A model generated the notes under the pieces. That model did no database searches. It was not told where the DNA came from and worked only from the letters and a program-made list of their open reading frames with translations. A stretch of 64,000 nt of DNA. Origin: Quercus robur (Eukaryota; Streptophyta; Magnoliopsida; Fagales; Fagaceae). The stretch spans positions 8,430,474 to 8,494,473 of the forward strand of contig NC_065536.1 of NCBI RefSeq assembly GCF_932294415.1, in the 5' to 3' direction. Position 1 is the first letter of the stretch; each line of letters starts with the position of its first letter. The position numbers were made by a program, and so were the translations under genes. Positions 22,147 through 32,716 of this stretch are shown here, one piece after another.

Positions 22147-22870
22147 GACAAAAAGGAATAGAGGAAAGAGAGATGAAAGAGAAGAGAGAAACCGTTTGTG
22201 TTTTTTTTTTTTTTTTACATCCTCAAATGTGAATGCTCCACATTGATGGTGTGTGTTAGAGTTTCAATCCTTATAATACAGGCTACTACTATAAAGGTTG
22301 GTCCCTTTTATAGTGATACTCTGGTTATGTAATATATTATAAGTCTGTTTAAAAAACTTTATATATTATTTTCATGTTCATGTGTTCTAATAAGTATTAT
22401 TGTTTCCTTAAAAAAAATTGTGAATGCTTTACGAGAAGATATTTCAGATTTTTTTTTTTTGGATGTAAAAAGAAATTTCCAAATGTGATAATAGTAATAC
22501 ATCAAAATATTTTATTGTTTAATTTGTGAACATGGGCGGCTTTAACCTTTAGCTTTAGGTGCAAGGTCTCAAATGAACTTTGAGTTGGCAAACACAAAAA
22601 AAGATCGCATGCTAGTGGGTTTTAGACATGAGTTCCAAAATATGCTAATGGAATAGGATGGCTCCTACTAGCTTCTCCCACCTCCACATCCGGCCACCCT
22701 CCAAGAACTACACATGCGATTTCCCCCCACATATGGCTCAAGTAGCAATGGCCCTTAAGAAAATTACTCAGGGTTCCAAATTTAAATATTAAATACATTC
22801 TATATGTATGTAATGATTAAAAAGCCTGAATTCATTGTCATATAAATCAGCTAGCAATAACAATTTTATT
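22147..22870. other. Non-coding interval
   Basis: No supported gene or element ends. Poly(T) runs lie near 22201-22216 and 22449-22460. Confidence 0.45.
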
Positions 22871-23890
22871 GAATCAAAAAAAGTGAAGCTCAAATACATA
22901 GGGTGTTTACAAGAGCCACAAAAAAAAGACTACTTTGTGCAAAAAGGGCACACAAATGTCATTAAAGTACAAAGAAAACACAAACTATGTACAAGCTAAA
23001 AGGGAACCTACAAACATCAAGAGGGAATCACTAGATGTGAGTTCCCAAGCCTAAGACCAATCAAATAAGGTGCCTACAAAAAAGGAAAAAGCTGAAGCCT
23101 TGAGCTTTTGATATCCTCAAACCTTCAATTTTTTTGTTCCCTCCAAATACACATCAAACACAAAGGTGCCAAATTCCAAATGTTAGACGACTGTTTCCCC
23201 AACCAGTTCCACCACCCCATCAAAAGATTGAGTACTCTCTCAGGAAGAACCCAAGCAACCCTAAATGATCTAAAAACAAAGCTCCACCAATGATAGACCC
23301 CTTCATAGTGGATCAAAAGATGGTCCATTGATTCCCCATAACACCAACACATGCAATGCCAATCCACAAGGGAATAACCTCTCCTCCTCAAGTTATCTCC
23401 AATGAGTGTTTTCCCTCACGCCGCCGTCCAAACAAAAAAAGGAAACCCGCCAAGAGGCCTTGACCCCCCCCCCCCCCCCCCCCAAAAAATCCCTTTACAA
23501 GGGAAGGTGACAAATGAATGCCCTCTCAACACATTATAAAAAGACCAAATGTCAAACTCCCTAGTCTTCTTCAACTTCCACCTCACCTGGTCCCCACCCT
23601 CAATAGGAGGAATGTGACTATATGAAGGAAGGTCGCCACTAATTCCATTTCCCAATCATTCAAATCATGCTGGAAACTCACATCCCAACTCCTTTCCCCT
23701 CCCTGTTGCCTCACCAGGTTAAACTTCCCTGAAGCCTCCTGATCAATAGCAATCTCAAACAAGATTAGGAAATCCTCTCTAAGAGTTTGGTCACCACACC
23801 AACATTCATGCCAAAATTGCACTTGATTTCCCAAAACAACCTCAAACTGAATGTATCTACTAAAACATTCCTAGCACATCCAGATGCTTC
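22871..23890 (-). pseudogene. LINE ORF2 3' fragment (minus strand)
   Basis: On the minus strand: GNQVQFWHECWCGDQTLRED (about 23834-23770), the plant LINE region after RT. Next are RSWDVSFQHDLNDWEMELV and, in another frame, WKLKKTREFDIWSFYNVL. Then a zf-RVT-like part follows (CMCWCYGESMDHLLIHYEG, about 23350-23290), and the C-terminal SNIWNLAPLCLMCIWREQKN, where plant LINEs have LMWCIWRERN. A 20-base C run (plus strand, 23464-23483) sits inside the relic. Frame changes and stops show it is dead. Confidence 0.75.
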
Positions 23891-24413
23891 TCCAAAGACC
23901 ACAAGCATGAGGACACCTATCAACTTAGAAATTCATCACCCCCACAACCATGGAATAAATGAGGAGGCCGATTGATGTTGATGGACAATGACGAAGAAAT
24001 GCTGCAATTAGGTTGGACTGACAAAACAACCCTTTCTGAATAGGATATGTACTTTGTTGTTAAAGGAATTCCTATGGAGAAGCATATGGGGCCTAAGATG
24101 CCTCGTAATGTTTCTTTTTGATATTGGTTCTGGATGAAATTATCAACCATGTATAGTTGCTACAATGTCAAGTTGAGTGAAATTTTACACTTTCTGAGAA
24201 GCAAAAAGGGTGCCCTTTTCAAGGGAGAAGGGCATGAGAATTGCCATCCAATCCTACAAGAAACTCAAATTGGACATACCCAATAGCAACAAATCTCTCA
24301 CCGGTAAGAAGAAAATCAACAAGAGAAGGGCAGTGAGTCCCACTCACCTCCAATGTGGTAGAAGCATGCTTCCTGGCTGTGATTTGAAGAGGTAGATTTA
24401 AATTTAAATATTA

Positions 24414-24818
24414 GGCTAAAATGCAAATTGCTCTCTCTAAAATTTATTGAAATTCGTTTTAGACCTCTAACTTTACTTTAGTTCAATTGAGTCCTCTAAA
24501 TTTCAAATTTATTCAATTCAGGCATTTCATCCAATTCCATTAAAAATTTGCTGTTAAGTATGCAATTAACTAAGGAAAAATGATTTTTTGAAAAAAATGG
24601 TTCTCACATAAAAAATCTATAGAGTATTTTTATTAATTTTATAGATTTTTTTCATGTGAGAAAACTATTTCTTTTAATGGCAATTTTTAAACGAAATTGG
24701 ATAGAATATTTGAATTGAATAAATTTGAAACTTAGAGGATTCAATTGAACTAAAGTAAAGTTAGAGGTTTGAAATGAATTTTAATCAAACTTAAAGGGTG
24801 AAATTTGCATTTTAACCG
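24414..24818. mobile_element. Foldback MITE, 405 bp, with 8-bp TSD
   Basis: The left arm GGCTAAAATGCAAATTGCTC... and the inverted right arm ...GTGAAATTTGCATTTTAACC pair over about 130 bp around a centre near 24615, which is itself palindromic (TCACAT..ATGTGA). AAATATTA flanks both sides (24406-24413 and 24819-24826). The 8-9 bp TSD and long arms suggest Mutator- or hAT-like origin. There is no coding region. Confidence 0.8.
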
Positions 24819-24826
24819 AAATATTA

Positions 24827-25190
24827 AGTTGGTATTGGGTCAAATGGTCAGAGGGCTAGTATCAACAAAAAGAAGGAAACTAGGCCCACAAGCAACCGGG
24901 CCACCCTTGCTGTGGGCATGGTGAGTGTTGACCAATATAATAAAGGGGTGGGCCACATCCAAATCCCAAACGGGTATGGAGGCCCCTGATGGTAAATAGG
25001 TTAGAGATAAAGGGTAAGGAGAAATTAATTGCCCATTAGGCCCCACACAAAATGGGGATGGCAATTTGGATCCATAACCCAACAAACCCAACCTATTAAA
25101 AGAATATACCCAAAAACTTCAAAGGAAAGAGATTCCACAGTCATGGAATTGGTTTAATGTGAGGATACCATGGTTCGATTACCACCTTGG
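24827..25190. other. Non-coding interval
   Basis: No supported gene. The minus-strand open frame at 24840-25091 shows no domain I recognise. Confidence 0.4.
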
Positions 25191-25194
25191 GGGT

Positions 25195-26339
25195 GGGTAG
25201 TTGTGAGGAAGTATGGCTCTTTCAGGGGCAGTTGGACTAACTCAATGGTTACTAGGACATATAGGGGTGAACTTTTGGAAAAATATGAGGACTTGGGAAA
25301 AGATTTCAAGATTTATTTTGCCAATGAGCTATAGATTAACTGGAACTTCCTTCTCCCATAATAACTAAATGGAGTGTGAGGTCGTGGGTTCAAGACATAC
25401 TAGGTGCGCATGTAACTACCAATCAAAAGAGAAAAATGTTTTCAAAGGTTTATTTTTTTGAAGTGGGAGATGGTACTAGAGTTAGTTTTTGGAGTGATGT
25501 ATGGTGTCATGAAACTCCCTTAAAGCTTAAAGGATTCTTTCTCTGAGCTATTTTGTATAGCAAAGGATAAGGATGCTTCAATGGCAGATTATATGCAAAT
25601 TGGCAATGACTCGGTTCATTGGGCAGTGAATTTTGTGAGGATATAGGATTGGGAGTTGGAGTCCACTTTGACTTCTTGGAAGTACTCTATTAAGTAACAG
25701 TGCAAAGTAATGGGGAAGGTAAGTTATGTTGGAGGTTTTCTGATAAGAGGGGATTCAAGGTGAGTTCTTATTACAAAGCCTTAGTCCCTATTGGAGTTGC
25801 AAAATTTCCTCAGAAAGGCATTTGGAAGCTAAAATTTCTGAGTAGAGTGGCTTTCTTTATTTGGACTGCATCTTTAGGGAGGATCTTAACTGCTGAGAAC
25901 TTGCAAAAGGGGAATATAAATGTGGTTAGCTGGTGTTGTACGTGCAAGGAGGATAGGGAGACAATGAAACATTTGCTTGCAAATTGTCCTGTTGCTAGAG
26001 ATCTATGGGATATGATTTTTGCTCTCTTTGGGGTTCTATCGGTCATGCCTAAGGGGGTTATAGAATTACTATCTTGTTGGAAGAACCAATTTGGGAGACA
26101 TAGAAACAGTGCAATATGGAAGGCCGTTCCACATTGTTTGATAGGTAATGGTGTTTGTGGTGTGAAAGAAATGCTAGCACTTTGGGTGTGAACAAACTAG
26201 TTTCGACTTGAAGATGCAACTCTTCATAACATTGTTTGAATGGTCACTAGCTTTAGGGACATGTCCTTTATCTAAGTTCTTAGATTTCAGGGATCATTGT
26301 ATCGAAAATGTGTTGATCAAAAAAAAAAAAAAAAAAAAA
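25195..26339 (+). pseudogene. LINE ORF2 3' fragment with 3' UTR and poly(A), split by a SINE
   Basis: It starts within the region after RT: RKYGSFRGSWTNSMVT. It is interrupted by a SINE at about 25321-25428, then continues KVYFFEVGDGTRVSFWSDVW (about 25437-25500), MADYMQIGNDSVHW and, after frame changes, the zf-RVT domain in 25700-26140 (FKVSSYYKAL, FFIWTASLGRILTAENL, CCTCKEDRETMKHLLANCPV). The relic ends with IWKAVPHCL, a short 3' UTR and an A run at 26319-26339. The poly(A) tail marks target-primed retrotransposition. No endonuclease or RT core is present. Confidence 0.8.
25321..25428 (+). mobile_element. tRNA-derived SINE copy inside LINE relic
   Basis: The sequence aligns with the minus-strand copy at 37575-37678: CCAATGAGCT..TAG start, AACTGGAACTTCCTTCTCCC, then GTGAGGTCGTGGGTTCAAGA and CATACTAGGTGCGCATGTAA. 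GTGGGTTCAAGAC resembles a Pol III B box (GGTTCRANNCC); the A box is weaker here. It breaks the LINE reading frame between two conserved blocks, so it inserted later. Confidence 0.55.
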
Positions 26340-26370
26340 GAAAAAGAGAGAGAGAGAGAGAATACCCAAG

Positions 26371-26393
26371 TACACCGGAGGTGTACTTGAGTA
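26371..26393. other. Short inverted repeat after LINE poly(A)
   Basis: CAAGTACACC and GGTGTACTTG form 10-bp arms around a 3-base loop. It lies between the 3' end of the plus-strand LINE and a minus-strand LINE 3' piece, where two relics meet tail to tail. Confidence 0.5.
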
Positions 26394-26399
26394 GCAGTA

Positions 26400-26590
26400 G
26401 ATCAACCTCTCAAATTACAAAACTCAATTAAATCTAAAAGAGAAGAACAGGGGAGAGAATAGAAAGCAGTACTCCAATCCAGCAAAGAATGAAGGAGGGA
26501 TTTAACCTCAAGTATAGACTGTTCACTTACCTCAAAGCATTGCACTTTCCGTTCTTGCCAAATGCACCACATAACAAAGTGTGGCACAGC
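26400..26590 (-). pseudogene. LINE ORF2 extreme C-terminal fragment
   Basis: On the minus strand, VPHFVMWCIWQERKVQCFEV then SILEVKSLLHSLLDWSTAF matches the conserved end of plant LINE ORF2 (MWCIWRERN.R.F, then LF.WS). Only this end is left. Confidence 0.7.
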
Positions 26591-27275
26591 CCTCCAAAAA
26601 ACGATATTTCTAGTATACCTAGTATACTCCTTGTATACTTGATGTTCTTTTAATCAAAGAAACTTTTCTACTAATAAAAAAAATGCATGTACTAAAAGCT
26701 GCACTTAAAATCTCTTGTTTTAAGCATGTATTAATTATCTTATTCCATGCCCACAAGGTATTCTTAAAACTTAAGATGTGCATGCAACTGCCTTTTTTTG
26801 GATAAGTTAAAATGAATGTGCAACAAAATGACCATGTTATCAAAATAGCATACAAAACCGTACTCTGGAAATAAATTATTTGATAAGTATGCTCTCAATT
26901 ATAAGTTAACAACACAGTTATATCCCAGAGAAGTAATTCAAGATGTTTAATGTTAGTTCCCAACTACTAAGAACAATAGGTTTTTTGATACAATGGCATC
27001 AAGCACATCTTCTTTCACTGGCCTGAGTTGATCAACAAGCACATGTGTGCACTCTTGAGCCAGCCTGCGAGTAATATGAGCTCCTATAAAGAAAGCAGAG
27101 TATTTATTATACATCACTTGTAGAATATTATCAAAAGTCACATTGAAAGCAGGAGCAAGAATTTTTTGACGAGTCAGATGTTGCCTTGAGCAAAACCATA
27201 CCATGTTTCCAGATATATTTGGGCGAAAAGATTATAAATATGATACCACCATAAAGCCTTTAGAGATTTTTGTAG

Positions 27276-27685
27276 TGTGATACCCCAGCTATCCTACATT
27301 TCTAAATGGGAAAATTTCTGAAAATTTGTTAAATATTGTTATTAGAGATGTAGGATAACCAGGTTATTACATTGAATTTCTCTTCTTTTTCTTCATTTTT
27401 TTTTCCCGCCCGCGCTGGGGGGGTAACAAAATACTCTTATGCATACTTCTTAGGTCTGAAAGCTCCCAAATAATAATAAGCTTATTAATAACCCCCAAAA
27501 TATTAAGATTACCATTCAGATGCAATCCAAATAAATTGTGTCATGTCCAATAATATTTCAATTTTCATAATGAACCAAAATAATCACAGTAGCGAACAAA
27601 TATTCAAGCAGCTGTACAATTTAGAGATGTAAGATAGCTAGAGCGATGTACAATTACGTGAAATGTAGGATAACTGGGTATCACA
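27276..27685. mobile_element. MITE-like inverted-repeat element in NBS1 relic intron
   Basis: The left end TGTGATACCCCAGCTATCCT and the inverted right end TGTGATACCCAGTTATCCTA match over about 26 bp. Further copies of GATGTAGGATAACC-type words lie inside (27341, 27624). I cannot settle a target duplication. There is no coding region. Confidence 0.55.
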
Positions 27686-28187
27686 TTTAGGGTTCCTTTA
27701 CCAGAAGCATTTGGACCACATGGAGATAGGTATTTGATCATGCAGTGAAACTCATAGTTATTGTCTGGTCTTCTCTTTACTTTGATGAGTAACAAAATTT
27801 CTTGAGCATAGTGGAGGTATATATATTAAACCCCTTCAGAAGTTACAACCTAAAATTTCATAAATTCAAATAATTTATGATCTAGATTTCTCTCTTTTTT
27901 TCTCTTTTCTAATTTATTTATTTATTTATTTTAAAAGTAAACATTTCATTAATTAAAAGCTAAGAGGCACAAGCTCAACCCGTGGACAAAAAGGATGTAT
28001 ACAAAAGATGCACCAGCATTAAGCACTAAAAGTACAGCTACCAAGCATCTCAAGAATCTTAATTTCATGTTTATTATATCTCTAACCATGATTAGTTACA
28101 TATGTAGGACCAATTACTTCCCCATAATCCTTACAAAACAAGGTGATAGTTGTACTCAAAAAGGGGAAGGTGAGGCCATACGTTATT
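27686..28187. other. Intron-like interval, possible unrecognised exon
   Basis: The minus strand 27800-27690 reads YAQEILLLIKVKRRPDNNYE then FHCMIKYLSP before a GTAAAG donor-like site. It vaguely resembles a paired amphipathic helix of SIN3-type proteins, but it is too short to name. The rest has poly(T)/TTTA repeats (27895-27932) and no signal. Confidence 0.2.
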
Positions 28188-28192
28188 TGATT

Positions 28193-28363
28193 TGTTAGAA
28201 ATACAGAATAATTGTATTGTATTTCATGAATGAAAGAATATACATCACTGCCTTTATATAGGAGGCATATGTGTGCAGTACAAGTAGAGTGTAGTACAAG
28301 TACACGTGTGCTATACAAGTAACCTAATTGGGCCTAAAACCCATAACACAATACACGTTAATA
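28193..28363 (-). repeat. 3' LTR of Copia 28193-32716
   Basis: 171 bp. On the plus strand it begins TGTTAGAAATACAG and ends CGTTAATA. The terminal base differs from the 5' LTR (CGTTAACA), so the canonical TG..CA end is mutated here. Confidence 0.93.
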
Positions 28364-28376
28364 GCCCCCCTTAAAC

Positions 28377-31300
28377 TCAAGGTGGATGTGAGACCAACTT
28401 GAGGTTGTCAACCAAATCACGAGTGCATCCCTTAGGAAGTGACTTGGTGAAGATATCTGCAAGTTGATCTTTGGAGGAGACGGAGAAAAGCTTAAGAGCA
28501 CCATGGACAAGATGATAATGGATAAAATGACAATCAATCTCGATGTGTTTAGTCCGTTCATGAAAGACATCATTATGAGCAATATGAATGGCACTCTGGT
28601 TGTCACAATAAAGGGGAGTAGCAGAGGAGGTGGACACACCCAAATCCTTAAGGAGCCATCGTAGCCAAAGGAGCTCAGATGTGGTATCAGCAAGAGCACG
28701 ATATTCTGCTTCAGTACTGGAGCGGGCCACAAAAGTTTGTTTCTTGCTTCGCCAAGAAATCAAAGAAGAACCAAGGAGAAAACAGTAACCTGTAGTAGAC
28801 CTGCGATTAGTAGGATCTCCTGCCCAATCAGCATCAGAGAATGCGTGGAGTACAAGAGGAGACTGAGCTGAGTAGAAAAGGCCATGAAAGAGGGTGCCCT
28901 TCAAGTATCGAAGAATGCGCAGAACAGCAGCATAGTGAGTTGATCGTGGAGCAGACAGATACTAGCTCACCTGATGAACAGCATAGGAGATGTCTGGACG
29001 AGTAACTGTGAGATAAACTAGGCTGCCAACCAATCGTCTGTAAAGAGAGGGATTAGACAATGGTTTCCCCCCTGAGGGAGTCAGATGCACATTAAGCTCA
29101 ACTGGAGTGTCAACAGTCTTGCTATCAGTGAGTCCAGCTCGAGACAAGAGTTCAGAAGCATACTTAGCTTGAGTAAGATAAAGTCCATCAGTAGAATGAG
29201 TGATTTCAAGACCCAAGAAGTAGCTGAGATGTCCAAGATCTTTCATCTCAAATTGCTGACTGAGAAAATCCTTGAGTTCTTGAATGCCACTGAGGTCATC
29301 ACCAATTATGATCATATCATCCACATATAGGAGAAGTAAAATAGTGCCTTTGTCAGTGCGACGAAGAAATAAGGCAGAATCATAATGACTGGCCATGTAA
29401 TGAGAGATGGTAGAGCTGAATTTGGCAAACCAAGCTCGTGGAGCTTGTTTAAGGCCATAAAGTGCACGTCGAAGGTAACAAATCATGTTTGAGTCAACAG
29501 AGAGACCAGAAGGAGGTTGCATATAAACTTCTTCATGTAAATCCCCATTAAGGAATGCATTTTTGACATCCATTTGAAAAAGATCCCATTTACGGGCAGC
29601 AGCAACAGCTAAGAGGGCACGGACAGATGAGATACGAGCAACCGGAGCAAAGGTCTCTTCATAATCAATCCCATACTCCTGTGTAAAGCCTTTTGCAACA
29701 AGACGAGCTTTGTAGCGCTCAATGGACCCATCAGAGCGAGTTTTAATCTTGTAGATCCACTTATAACCAACCACAGATTTCCCGGGAGGGAGTGTCACCA
29801 AATCCCAAGTATGGTTTTTAGATAATGCTTCAAGTTCCTCTTTCATTGCAATCTGCCATAAAGGGTCAGTGGAAGCCTCACGATAGGTGTGAGGCTCATG
29901 TAATGTAGCAAGAGCAGTGTAACAATGATAGTCAAGTAAATGTGTAGGAATAGATCTTACTCGAGTTGAGTGACGAGGTGGAATGTCTTGTGCAAGATCT
30001 TCAGGCGGAGCAGGAGCAGGGGACCCAAGCTCAGGGTTGGGGTTGGGTAGCTCGTCTTCAACCTGTTCATCTTCCACCTGTTCATTAAAGGGTGAACTAG
30101 GAAAGGGATCAGTGATATCTGGTGGTTGGACAGAGAAGTCTACAAGAGAATCAGGAGCAACTACAGGAGGATCAGGAGCAACTACAGAAGGAATATGTGC
30201 CTTATTTGGAAAAAGATCTAAAACAGAGGAGGAACATAGGGAGGCACGAAAGTGAGAGAGCTTGACAAAGAGGCGATGTTCCCAAAAGACAACATTGCGA
30301 GAAATACGAAGACGATGAGAGACAGGGTCATAACACCGATACCCCTTTTGAGTTTCGCCATAGCCAAGAAAACAACAAAGCCTTGACCGAGGCTCAAGTT
30401 TGTTATGCTCATGTGGCTGAAGAAGAACGAAACAAGCAGAACCAAAGGAGCGAAGGTGGTGATAGTCTGGACATGACCCAAAAAGGCGCTCATATGGAGT
30501 TTGATTTTGGATAACCGGACTCGGAATGCGATTAATAGTATGAACAGCATGAAGAGCAGCTTCGCCCCAAAAAGGAGCAGGAACTTTGGCAGAGAGAAGA
30601 AGAGCACGAACAGTGTCAAGAATATGACGAAGTTTCCGTTCGGCTCTACCATTTTGCTGAGAGGTACCTGGACAAGTTAGTTGATGAACAGTGCCATAGG
30701 AATGCAAAACAGCTTGGAAAGCATATTGAGTATATTCAAGAGCATTATCAGATCGAAAAATTTTGATACGTTTGGAAAACTGAGTTTCAACCATTTTTGC
30801 AAAATTAGAATATACTTGCAATAATTCAGAACGATGTTTCATATTAAAAATCTAGCTATAGCGAGAGTAATCATCAACAAAGACAACAAAATATCGAGAC
30901 CCACCAATACTAGAGACAGAAGAAGGGCCCCAAACATCAGAATGAATAAGGTCAAAGATATCAGTGGATATTGATTCACTAGTATTGAAAGGCAAAACTG
31001 GTTATTTTCCTAATTGGCACGAAACACAATCAAAATTTTTTGTAGACACTGAACCTAACAAACCTCTAGAAGCTAATTGTTGTACCCGAGAGGAAGATGC
31101 ATGACCAAGTCGAGCATGCCAAAGTGCAAGGGAAGGAATTGAAGAAGCAGTAACAGCTGCAGCAACAGAAACTGGAGCAACAAGTGGAAGACGAAGGTTG
31201 TCCACGGGAAACATACGCCCAACTCTAGGACCAATCCCAAGCTCCTGTCCCGTCCTCGGATCCTGCACAATACACCCAGAATAATCAAAGATAATGCGAT

Positions 31301-31976
31301 AACCCAACTCAGCTAATTGTCCAACAGAAAATAAATTATAAGAAAGGTCAGGAACATTAAAGACTCCAGGAACCGAGAGATTGGAGGTCGCAATGGAACC
31401 TATATTATGACCAGACATTGTGGAACCATTTGCTGTGTGAATATTAAAAGGGTGCGGTGCAGGTTTAAGGTCAGAAAATAAGGACGAGTGAGGTGTCATG
31501 TGATTGCAACAAGCAGAATCCATAAGCCAAGAGGTAGGAGACATACCAGATAAAGCTGAGAGAGAAGAGGAATAAGATGCATTACCAACCGTACGAATGA
31601 CATTGGCGATAATATTTGTAAGGTCATCTCTGGAAATGGTGAAAGTGGATCCAGAAGACTGAGACTTTGCAGAGACGGGAGCCATAGGTTGGACACTCTC
31701 AGTGTTAGCAACAGTAGCAGCAGAGATGGAAACAGCTGATTTGTTGCGTTGATAGCAAATCTCAATATTATGGCCAAAACGTTTGCAAAAATTACAAAAA
31801 CGTTTGTTGGATTGTCGGCGACGATTGTTGCAAGAGGAAGAAGACTTGTCCTTATTCTTCATTTTGAAGCAAAATATGCAAAAATAGACTGCACAAATGA
31901 AATCTACACGAAAAACTGGGTAAGGAGAACCTGGACAGAAAAAGTCAACCCTGGAAAAGTCAACGGTCAAAGTCAA
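28377..31976 (-). pseudogene. Copia pol polyprotein (protease-integrase-RT-RNase H), three in-frame stops
   Basis: One frame runs from about 31976 to 28377. A CCHC knuckle (CNFCKRFGHNIEIC) comes first; the protease motif reads DSACCNHMT where a D-S/T-G is usual. Next are pre-integrase (LWHARLGHASSSRVQQL, CVSCQLGK), integrase core (CPGTSQQNGRAERKLRHIL), RT (DVKNAFLNGDLHEEVYMQPP, then LLYVDDMIIIG) and RNase H (SDADWAGDPTNRRST, ARSSTEAEYRALA). In-frame stops fall at about 31001 (after CQLGK), about 30855 (after DDYSRYS) and about 28960 (after AVHQVS). Each is one transition from the residue expected in the family (Q, W, Q). It is otherwise intact, so it was inactivated recently. Confidence 0.92.
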
Positions 31977-32532
31977 CGGTCAACGGTCAACGGTCGGTCA
32001 ACGGTCAACGGCCAGCAGATGACGTCACAGGATGACGTGGCGATGACGTCATTAGAACAGTGGATGCTGACGCAGTTAGGGCTGATGTGGCAGAGGGGAT
32101 GACGTCAGCAGACCAGGTTCCGGCGCGTGAGAGCGCGTGGAGGCGCATGGACGGCGCGTGGAGGCGCGTGGTGGCGCGTGTAGCGCGTGATCAGCGTCGC
32201 AGCAGCTTTGAGCGGCGCGTGGGGGCGCGTGCGATCTCCGATGGAGGCGAGGCTTCCACGAATGTGTAGATCGGCGCAGGACGATCTCAGTGGTACCTTC
32301 AAAAATGAAATCGGAGCAATATTCGCAGCGGTGATGCAAAGGGCAGTGGTTTGTGCAGTGTGAAACTCCTTAATGACGGCGGTTGCAGGTCCGGAACCCA
32401 AGGACGATGGCTGGATGACGTCAGAGGTTCAACGGCGAGAGGCTGCGGCGGCAGTTGTGATGGCGGAAGCGTTAGTAAAGAAAGGAAGTCACACTAATGA
32501 AGACAAGACTGCTAAGAAAAGGTCAGAGCAGT
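31977..32532 (-). other. GC-rich leader of Copia 28193-32716 in place of gag
   Basis: Between the primer site and the CCHC knuckle no UBN2/gag domain can be read in any frame. Instead there are repeats of GTCAACGGTCAACGGTC (about 31957-32012) and a strongly GC-rich stretch with repeated GCGCGTG. Base composition is unlike the rest of the window. The minus-strand frames of 87-98 codons here show only arginine/proline/histidine-rich repeats. Confidence 0.6.
32119..32236. repeat. GCGCGTG repeat cluster
   Basis: Eight GGCGCGTG/AGCGCGTG words plus one GGCGCATG variant occur within about 120 bp, unevenly spaced. They are CpG-dense, and CACGCGC on the other strand resembles CAMTA-type CGCG boxes (VCGCGB), though this may be coincidental. 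Confidence 0.7.
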
Positions 32533-32545
32533 GGCTCTGATACCA
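32533..32545 (-). other. Primer binding site (initiator Met-tRNA)
   Basis: The minus strand reads TGGTATCAGAGCC directly against the end of the 5' LTR. Confidence 0.92.
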
Positions 32546-32716
32546 TGTTAGAAATACAGAATAATTGTATTGTATTTCATGAATGAAAGAATATACATCA
32601 CTGCCTTTATATAGGAGGCATATGTGTGCAGTACAAGTAGAGTGTAGTACAAGTACAAGTGTGCTATACAAGTAACCTAATTGGGCCTAAAGCCCATAAC
32701 ACAATACACGTTAACA
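32546..32716 (-). repeat. 5' LTR of Copia 28193-32716
   Basis: 171 bp. On the minus strand it starts TGTTAACGTGTATTG and ends ATTTCTAACA, next to the primer site. It is followed on the plus side by TGATT. Confidence 0.93.

Larger units (their letters stand above)
28193..32716 (-). mobile_element. Ty1/Copia LTR retrotransposon, young, gag mostly absent
   Basis: The LTRs are 171 bp each (28193-28363 and 32546-32716) and differ at three positions. The perfect target duplication TGATT is at 28188-28192 and 32717-32721. On the minus strand the primer site TGGTATCAGAGCC abuts the 5' LTR, and a purine tract (AAGGGGGGC) precedes the 3' LTR. Pol domains run in one frame with only three stops. The usual gag of about 300 residues before the zinc knuckle is missing, and a GC-rich leader occupies its place. 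It sits in an intron of the NBS1 relic. Confidence 0.93.

Noticed and set aside
27690..27795. SIN3-type paired amphipathic helix exon
   Set aside because: The resemblance is weak and only about 35 codons long. It is noted under the interval but not called.
32060..32401. Coding frames in the GC-rich Copia leader
   Set aside because: Frames on both strands are low-complexity products of the GCGCGTG repeats, with no gag similarity.
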